The notes under the pieces are model-generated. The model was not told the DNA's origin. It ran no database searches and saw only the letters and a list, made by a program, of their open reading frames with translations. This document shows, one piece after another, positions 7,043 to 11,044 of a stretch of DNA of 11,044 nt. The translations under genes and the position numbers were made by a program. The DNA is from CAZDCZ01 sp964504155 (GTDB taxonomy: Bacteria > Bacteroidota > Bacteroidia > Bacteroidales > UBA12077): positions 1 through 11,044 of the forward strand of contig CAZDCZ010000092.1 in NCBI GenBank assembly GCA_964504155.1, given 5' to 3'. The first letter of the stretch is position 1; every line of letters starts with the position of its first letter.

Positions 7043-8098
7043 TTATTCTAAATTTTTTAAATCATGCGATTTAAGTGGGTTTTTAGAAATTTCACGATAC
7101 TCATTTCTATTTTTAAAAATATCACAAGCTAAATAAAGTGCTTGTCGAAACGAATCGGGTGTTGCTTTATCCATTCCTGCAAGTTCGTAAGCTGTTCCAT
7201 GTCCCGGAGATGTTCTTATAATATCTAATCCTGCAGTATAATTTACTCCGCTATTAAATGCTAAAGCTTTAAATGGTGCTAATCCTTGGTCGTGGTACAT
7301 TGCTAGAATTGCATCGAAAGAATTAAAATTATTACTTCCAAAAAAACCATCGGCTGAATATGGTCCTAGGGCCAAAATATTTTCGTCTTTTGCTTGATTT
7401 ATTGCCGGAATTATTATGTCTTGTTCTTCTGTACCTAATAATCCATTATCGCCTGCATGAGGATTTAATCCCAATACTGCAATTTTAGGTTTTCGTATTC
7501 TAAAGTCTTGAATAAGACTTTGATTCATTATTTGTAATTTCTTAAGAATATTTTCTTTTGTAATTTCTTTAGGAACATCTTTTATTGCAACATGTCCTGC
7601 AACAACCCCAACTTTCAAATTCTCGCTTACCAGTAACATTAGTACTTCTTCAGAATTAACCGATTTGGCTAAATATTCGGTATGTCCCGGAAAATGGAAA
7701 TTCTCCGATTGTATATTGTCTTTGTTTATTGGTGCTGTAACTAATACATCAATTTTGCCATCTTTTAAGTCGTTTACTGCTTTTTCTAAGGCAATGAAAG
7801 ATGCTTCGCCTGCAGATTGTGTCGATTTTCCTAGCTCAACTCTGATATTATCATCAATACAATTAATAATATTTGCACGTTTAGGATTTGCTTCTTCAGG
7901 AGTTTTAATATTGTTTAAACTGAAATTGTGAATATTTAATGCTTTTCTATGATAGGCTGCTACTTTAGGCGAACCATAAACAATAGGAGTGCAAAAATCA
8001 AATATCCTATTGTCAATTAATGTTTTTATAATTACTTCGTAGCTAATGCCGTTTATATCGCCATGTGATATGCCTACTACTATTTTATTGTGTTTCAT
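7043..8098 (-). CDS. pdxA: 4-hydroxythreonine-4-phosphate dehydrogenase
   Basis: PdxA oxidises 4-phosphohydroxy-L-threonine with NAD(P)+; the product decarboxylates to 3-amino-2-oxopropyl phosphate, which PdxJ joins to deoxyxylulose 5-phosphate in the DXP-dependent route to pyridoxal phosphate. It acts in the cytoplasm as a dimer with a divalent metal. The 351-residue length is normal for the family. Metal-binding histidines are visible in order: His139 in GHTEYLA, His213 in NPHAGDNG and His269 in MYHDQGLAPFK. The conserved C-terminal block RTSPGHGTAYELAG is at 295-308. The N-terminal motif reads HGDINGISYE where many proteobacterial enzymes have GDPAGIGPE; I believe this variant is usual in Bacteroidetes. 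No Shine-Dalgarno precedes ATG 8098. A promoter candidate lies in the 193-base gap after the aminopeptidase gene, so it may be transcribed alone or with that gene. Confidence 0.96.
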   Translation of the reverse strand: MKHNKIVVGISHGDINGISYEVIIKTLIDNRIFDFCTPIVYGSPKVAAYHRKALNIHNFSLNNIKTPEEANPKRANIINCIDDNIRVELGKSTQSAGEASFIALEKAVNDLKDGKIDVLVTAPINKDNIQSENFHFPGHTEYLAKSVNSEEVLMLLVSENLKVGVVAGHVAIKDVPKEITKENILKKLQIMNQSLIQDFRIRKPKIAVLGLNPHAGDNGLLGTEEQDIIIPAINQAKDENILALGPYSADGFFGSNNFNSFDAILAMYHDQGLAPFKALAFNSGVNYTAGLDIIRTSPGHGTAYELAGMDKATPDSFRQALYLACDIFKNRNEYREISKNPLKSHDLKNLE

Positions 8099-8239
8099 TT
8101 TAATATTATTTTGTGACTATATTTAATAGTAATAATACTTTTAAATAAATAGTAAAGTTTAATAATTACAGATAATTAAGAAACTTCTAAAACTATTATA
8201 GATAGTCTATTTTAGTGTATTTGTTATAATTATTAATCA

Positions 8240-8272
8240 CAAAAATAGCTATTTAATCCGAATAAACTGCAA
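8240..8272 (-). promoter_or_regulatory. Candidate promoter for pdxA
   Basis: On the minus strand TTG (8270-8272) is followed after 22 bases by TATTTTTG (8240-8247), an exact TAnnTTTG box. The spacing is slightly longer than usual. It would give a leader of roughly 130 bases before pdxA, in which I see no recognisable riboswitch. Confidence 0.4.
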
Positions 8273-8291
8273 GTTTTCTTTTTGCAATATT

Positions 8292-9728
8292 TTAACTTAT
8301 TTTTTTTAATAAATAGTTATATAATAATCTTACTCCAATTCCTGTTCCTCCTTGTGGGCGATATTTGTCGGATTTTTCGAAAAAAGCTACTCCGGCAATA
8401 TCTAAATGAATCCAAGGATAATCTACAAAATGTTCGAGAAATTTACCTGCTGTAATTGCCCCGGCTTCCGTTCCTCCTACATTTTTAATGTCGGCAATAT
8501 CCGATTTTAACATTTTGTTATATTCATCCCACAATGGTAATTCTATTATTCGTTCGTGAACAGAATATCCCGAATCTTTAATTAGTGCAAATTCTTTTTT
8601 AGTGGCATTTCCCATTGCAACTATGGCTTGGTTGCTTACAGTATTTGCTGCAGAGCCTGTTAAAGTAGCTAAATCAATAACTAGTTCAGGATCATATTTT
8701 TTTGCATAACAAAGAGCATCTGCTAATAGTAATCTGCCTTCGGCATCGGTATTTACTACTTCTACACTTAAACCGTTTTGCATTTTAATAATATCATCCG
8801 GAACATATGCATTGCCATCGGGACGATTGTCTGTGGCCGGAATTAGTCCTATAATATGAAGTGGTAATTTAGTTTTAGCAATTGCATACATTGTAGCAAT
8901 TACTACGGCTGCTCCCGACATGTCAGATTTCATGGTTAACATATGATTGTTTGGCTTAAGACTTAAACCTCCGGTATCGTAAACAACACCTTTTCCAACT
9001 AATACAATAGGCTTTGTGTTAATAACATCTTCTGGTTTCCATTCCAAAACCGAAAATAATGGCTCGTCAATACTTCCTTGATTAACTGCAAGTAAGCCGG
9101 TCATGTTTAACGATTTTATCTTTTCTTTATCGAAATTTTCAACTGTGAAACCCGATAATTCTCCTAATGTTTTTATCTTTTTTGCTAGTTTGGCAGTATT
9201 TAAGTACGATAGTGGTTCGTTTACTAAATCGCGTGCATGATATACTGCATTTAGAATAAGTTTTTGAGAATTTAGCTTATTAGCTGTTATGTTTTTGCTT
9301 TGAATAAAAATTTCTTTTAACTGATTTTCTTTCTTAGAAAAGTCTTTAAAATATTTAATGAATTGATAATGTGAAAGAATTAATCCTTCAAGAAGAGCTT
9401 GTATGCTTTCGTAAGTTGTAGATAAATCAGAAATAAATATTTCTTTATGATTATTTAGTTTGATTTGATTGTAAATGTCACTTGCATTATTTCTAATGTT
9501 TTCTAAGCGTTTGTTTATATTGTCAATATTATCGATAACACATATATACGACCATTTAAAGTATGAGTTAATAGATATAATTTTTTTGCCATTATCTATT
9601 TCTTGTTTTAAATATTTTTTTTCTGCCGGAGAAAAAGCAAAGTCGTTAAGCTTATTTTCTTTATTAATAAGATATATTGTAGAGTTGTCGGGAGTTATTC
9701 TTGCGGTTTTTGAGATATTTAATTTCAT
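8292..9728 (-). CDS. pepA: Leucyl aminopeptidase, peptidase family M17
   Basis: A two-metal aminopeptidase that removes N-terminal residues, often leucine, from peptides in the cytoplasm; the family forms hexamers. The 478-residue length is typical. The variable N-terminal domain covers about 1-160 and the catalytic domain about 165-478. All key residues are present with a constant offset of four from bovine lens aminopeptidase: Lys246, Asp251, Asp269, Asp328 and Glu330 as metal ligands, and Lys258 and Arg332 as catalytic residues. The motifs are VGKGVVYDTGG, MKSDMSGAA, the M17 signature NTDAEGRLLLADAL at 326-339 and LATLTGSA at 353-360. There is no signal peptide, which agrees with a cytoplasmic role in peptide turnover. 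The gene lies upstream of pdxA on the same strand with a 193-base gap and is divergent from mqnC. I could not find a convincing promoter or Shine-Dalgarno for it. Confidence 0.96.
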   Translation of the reverse strand: MKLNISKTARITPDNSTIYLINKENKLNDFAFSPAEKKYLKQEIDNGKKIISINSYFKWSYICVIDNIDNINKRLENIRNNASDIYNQIKLNNHKEIFISDLSTTYESIQALLEGLILSHYQFIKYFKDFSKKENQLKEIFIQSKNITANKLNSQKLILNAVYHARDLVNEPLSYLNTAKLAKKIKTLGELSGFTVENFDKEKIKSLNMTGLLAVNQGSIDEPLFSVLEWKPEDVINTKPIVLVGKGVVYDTGGLSLKPNNHMLTMKSDMSGAAVVIATMYAIAKTKLPLHIIGLIPATDNRPDGNAYVPDDIIKMQNGLSVEVVNTDAEGRLLLADALCYAKKYDPELVIDLATLTGSAANTVSNQAIVAMGNATKKEFALIKDSGYSVHERIIELPLWDEYNKMLKSDIADIKNVGGTEAGAITAGKFLEHFVDYPWIHLDIAGVAFFEKSDKYRPQGGTGIGVRLLYNYLLKKIS

Positions 9729-9829
9729 GATAATTTAATTTAAGTTTTATGTAAAATTACAAAATGAATTTATGTGAAATTGATTTATGCTAAAAATAAT
9801 TGTGAATTTTCATATATCAATTTAACTGG

Positions 9830-9862
9830 TTCGCTTTATTTTCTGATGAATTAATATCTTTG
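9830..9862 (+). promoter_or_regulatory. Candidate promoter for mqnC
   Basis: TATCTTTG at 9855-9862 is an exact TAnnTTTG match. TTCG at 9830-9833, 21 bases upstream, could be an imperfect -33 TTTG. Transcription would start near 9869, about 80 bases before ATG 9949. The surrounding 220-base gap separates divergent pepA and mqnC, and I see nothing else in it. Confidence 0.45.
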
Positions 9863-9948
9863 TATAATTAATAGAATGAAATTTTTAACGATAACTCTAA
9901 ATACGTAATAATAATAGCAATTAAAATTACAAAAAATAAACTTATTTA

Positions 9949-11044
9949 ATGGAAGATATAAATCGTTTATATAAGAAGGCTGAAAATCTAGAGTTTTTAA
10001 ATTTCGAAGAGGGTTTAAGTTTGTACAAAAACGCTTCTTTATCGGAATTAATATTTTTAGCTAATAAATTAAGATATAAGCATGTGCCGAATAATAAAGT
10101 TACATGGCAAATAGATAGAAATGTAAATATTACAAATGTTTGTATTTCGCAGTGTAAATTTTGCAATTTTTACAGAAGTCCGAAAAGTTCAAAAGCTTAT
10201 ATAACATCATTACCTGAATATAAAGATAAAATTGATGAATTGATTAAGCTTGGAGGTGACCAGTTACTTTTACAAGGAGGATTGCATCCTAAATTAGGAT
10301 TAGATTTTTATAAGGAGCTTTTTAGCGAATTAAAAAAGATGTATCCAAAAGTAAAATTGCATGCCCTTGGTCCACCGGAAATTGTTCATATTGCAGCAAT
10401 TGAAGGCGTTTCGTATTCTGTTGTGCTTAAAGAATTAGTAAAATCGGGCTTAGATAGTTTGCCCGGTGCCGGAGCCGAAATATTGTCAGACCGTGTTCGA
10501 AAAATAATTTCGCCGGCAAAAGCTAGTTCAAAACAGTGGCTTGATGTGATGATAGAAGCTCATAAACTTAATATCCCTACCTCGGCTACTATGATGTTTG
10601 CACATATAGAAACAATAGAAGAAAGAATACAGCATTTAATATCTATTAGAGAAGTGCAATCTGCCAAGCCTGATTCATCCTGTGGGTTTGTGGCATTTAT
10701 TCCGTGGCCATTCATGTCTGAGGGCACAGTCTTAGGAAAAACAAATAAATTTATTAGGCAATCAACATCCGAAGAGTATATTCGCTTAATAGCAATAAGT
10801 AGAATTATGTTAGCTAATATCAAGAATATTCAAGCATCGTGGTTGACTGTTGGGAAAGATATTGCACAAGTTTGTTTACATGCAGGGGCAAACGATTTTG
10901 GCTCTATTATGATTGAAGAAAATGTTGTTTCGGCTGCCGGAGCAGATTATAAATTCGATGCCAATGGAATTCAGAAAGCAATTAAAGAGGCAGGTTTTAC
11001 TCCGCAGCTTAGAAATCAAAAATATGAGTATCGTAATTACCAAG
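9949..11044 (+). CDS. mqnC: Cyclic dehypoxanthine futalosine synthase (radical SAM), 3' end cut by the window
   Basis: MqnC is a radical-SAM enzyme of the futalosine pathway of menaquinone synthesis. It cyclises dehypoxanthine futalosine to cyclic dehypoxanthine futalosine in the cytoplasm. The reading frame is open for 365 codons from ATG 9949 to the window end, close to the usual family length, so only a few codons and the stop are missing. The 4Fe-4S cluster motif CISQCKFC gives Cys65, Cys69 and Cys72, preceded by NVNITNV. Other family blocks are GGDQLLLQGGLHP, LPGAGAEILSDRVRKIISP, SATMMFAHIET and FVAFIPWPF. MqnE is a related radical-SAM enzyme of the same pathway, but these blocks, especially PGAGAEIL and FIPWPF, fit MqnC better. 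No Shine-Dalgarno is visible, and the sequence before ATG is A-rich as in many Bacteroidetes genes. No other menaquinone gene lies in the window. Confidence 0.93.
   Translation, partial: MEDINRLYKKAENLEFLNFEEGLSLYKNASLSELIFLANKLRYKHVPNNKVTWQIDRNVNITNVCISQCKFCNFYRSPKSSKAYITSLPEYKDKIDELIKLGGDQLLLQGGLHPKLGLDFYKELFSELKKMYPKVKLHALGPPEIVHIAAIEGVSYSVVLKELVKSGLDSLPGAGAEILSDRVRKIISPAKASSKQWLDVMIEAHKLNIPTSATMMFAHIETIEERIQHLISIREVQSAKPDSSCGFVAFIPWPFMSEGTVLGKTNKFIRQSTSEEYIRLIAISRIMLANIKNIQASWLTVGKDIAQVCLHAGANDFGSIMIEENVVSAAGADYKFDANGIQKAIKEAGFTPQLRNQKYEYRNYQ

Noticed and set aside
8099..8291. Riboswitch in the pdxA leader
   Set aside because: Apart from short AT-rich pairings there is no conserved riboswitch core that I can recognise.
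9942..10823. Minus-strand open frames inside mqnC
   Set aside because: They are shadows of mqnC, whose plus-strand frame carries the CISQCKFC motif and is open throughout.

Overview
The window is AT-rich chromosomal DNA from a Bacteroidetes bacterium, probably of the Bacteroidales or a related order. Three things point there. Two secreted proteins end in type IX secretion (T9SS) C-terminal sorting domains with the typical Y/F-PNP start. Several upstream regions carry the Bacteroidetes-type promoter -7 box TAnnTTTG. Most genes lack a strong Shine-Dalgarno sequence. The last gene, mqnC, indicates that menaquinone is made by the futalosine route.

Left part (1-5353, plus strand): this is the accessory half. 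It opens with a decayed coding remnant that resembles the C-terminus of a radical-SAM, coproporphyrinogen-oxidase-like protein. Next is an intact secreted alpha/beta hydrolase with a T9SS tail, then a small exported SH3-like protein gene split by an in-frame TGA. It closes with a 944-residue secreted serine protease that aligns closely with the lysyl endopeptidase (Lys-C) family and also ends in a T9SS domain. These genes suggest export of hydrolases to the cell surface or medium. The two remnants suggest local gene decay.

Right part (5385-9728, minus strand): three housekeeping metabolic genes, namely malic enzyme, pdxA (pyridoxal phosphate synthesis) and an M17 leucyl aminopeptidase. A perfect 18-bp hairpin separates pdxA from the malic enzyme gene, so the latter is probably its own transcription unit. 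Malic enzyme converges on the protease gene with only 31 bp between stop codons, and its likely terminator hairpin lies across the end of the protease coding sequence.

Far right (9949-11044, plus strand): mqnC, divergent from the aminopeptidase and cut by the window edge shortly before its stop.

I found no CRISPR array, insertion sequence, tRNA or rRNA, and no convincing new multi-gene system. The points most worth a second look are the TGA-split gene (the only TGA stop among the annotated full-length reading frames), the decayed 5' remnant, the altered S1-pocket pair in the Lys-C homologue, and the terminator overlapping a coding end.
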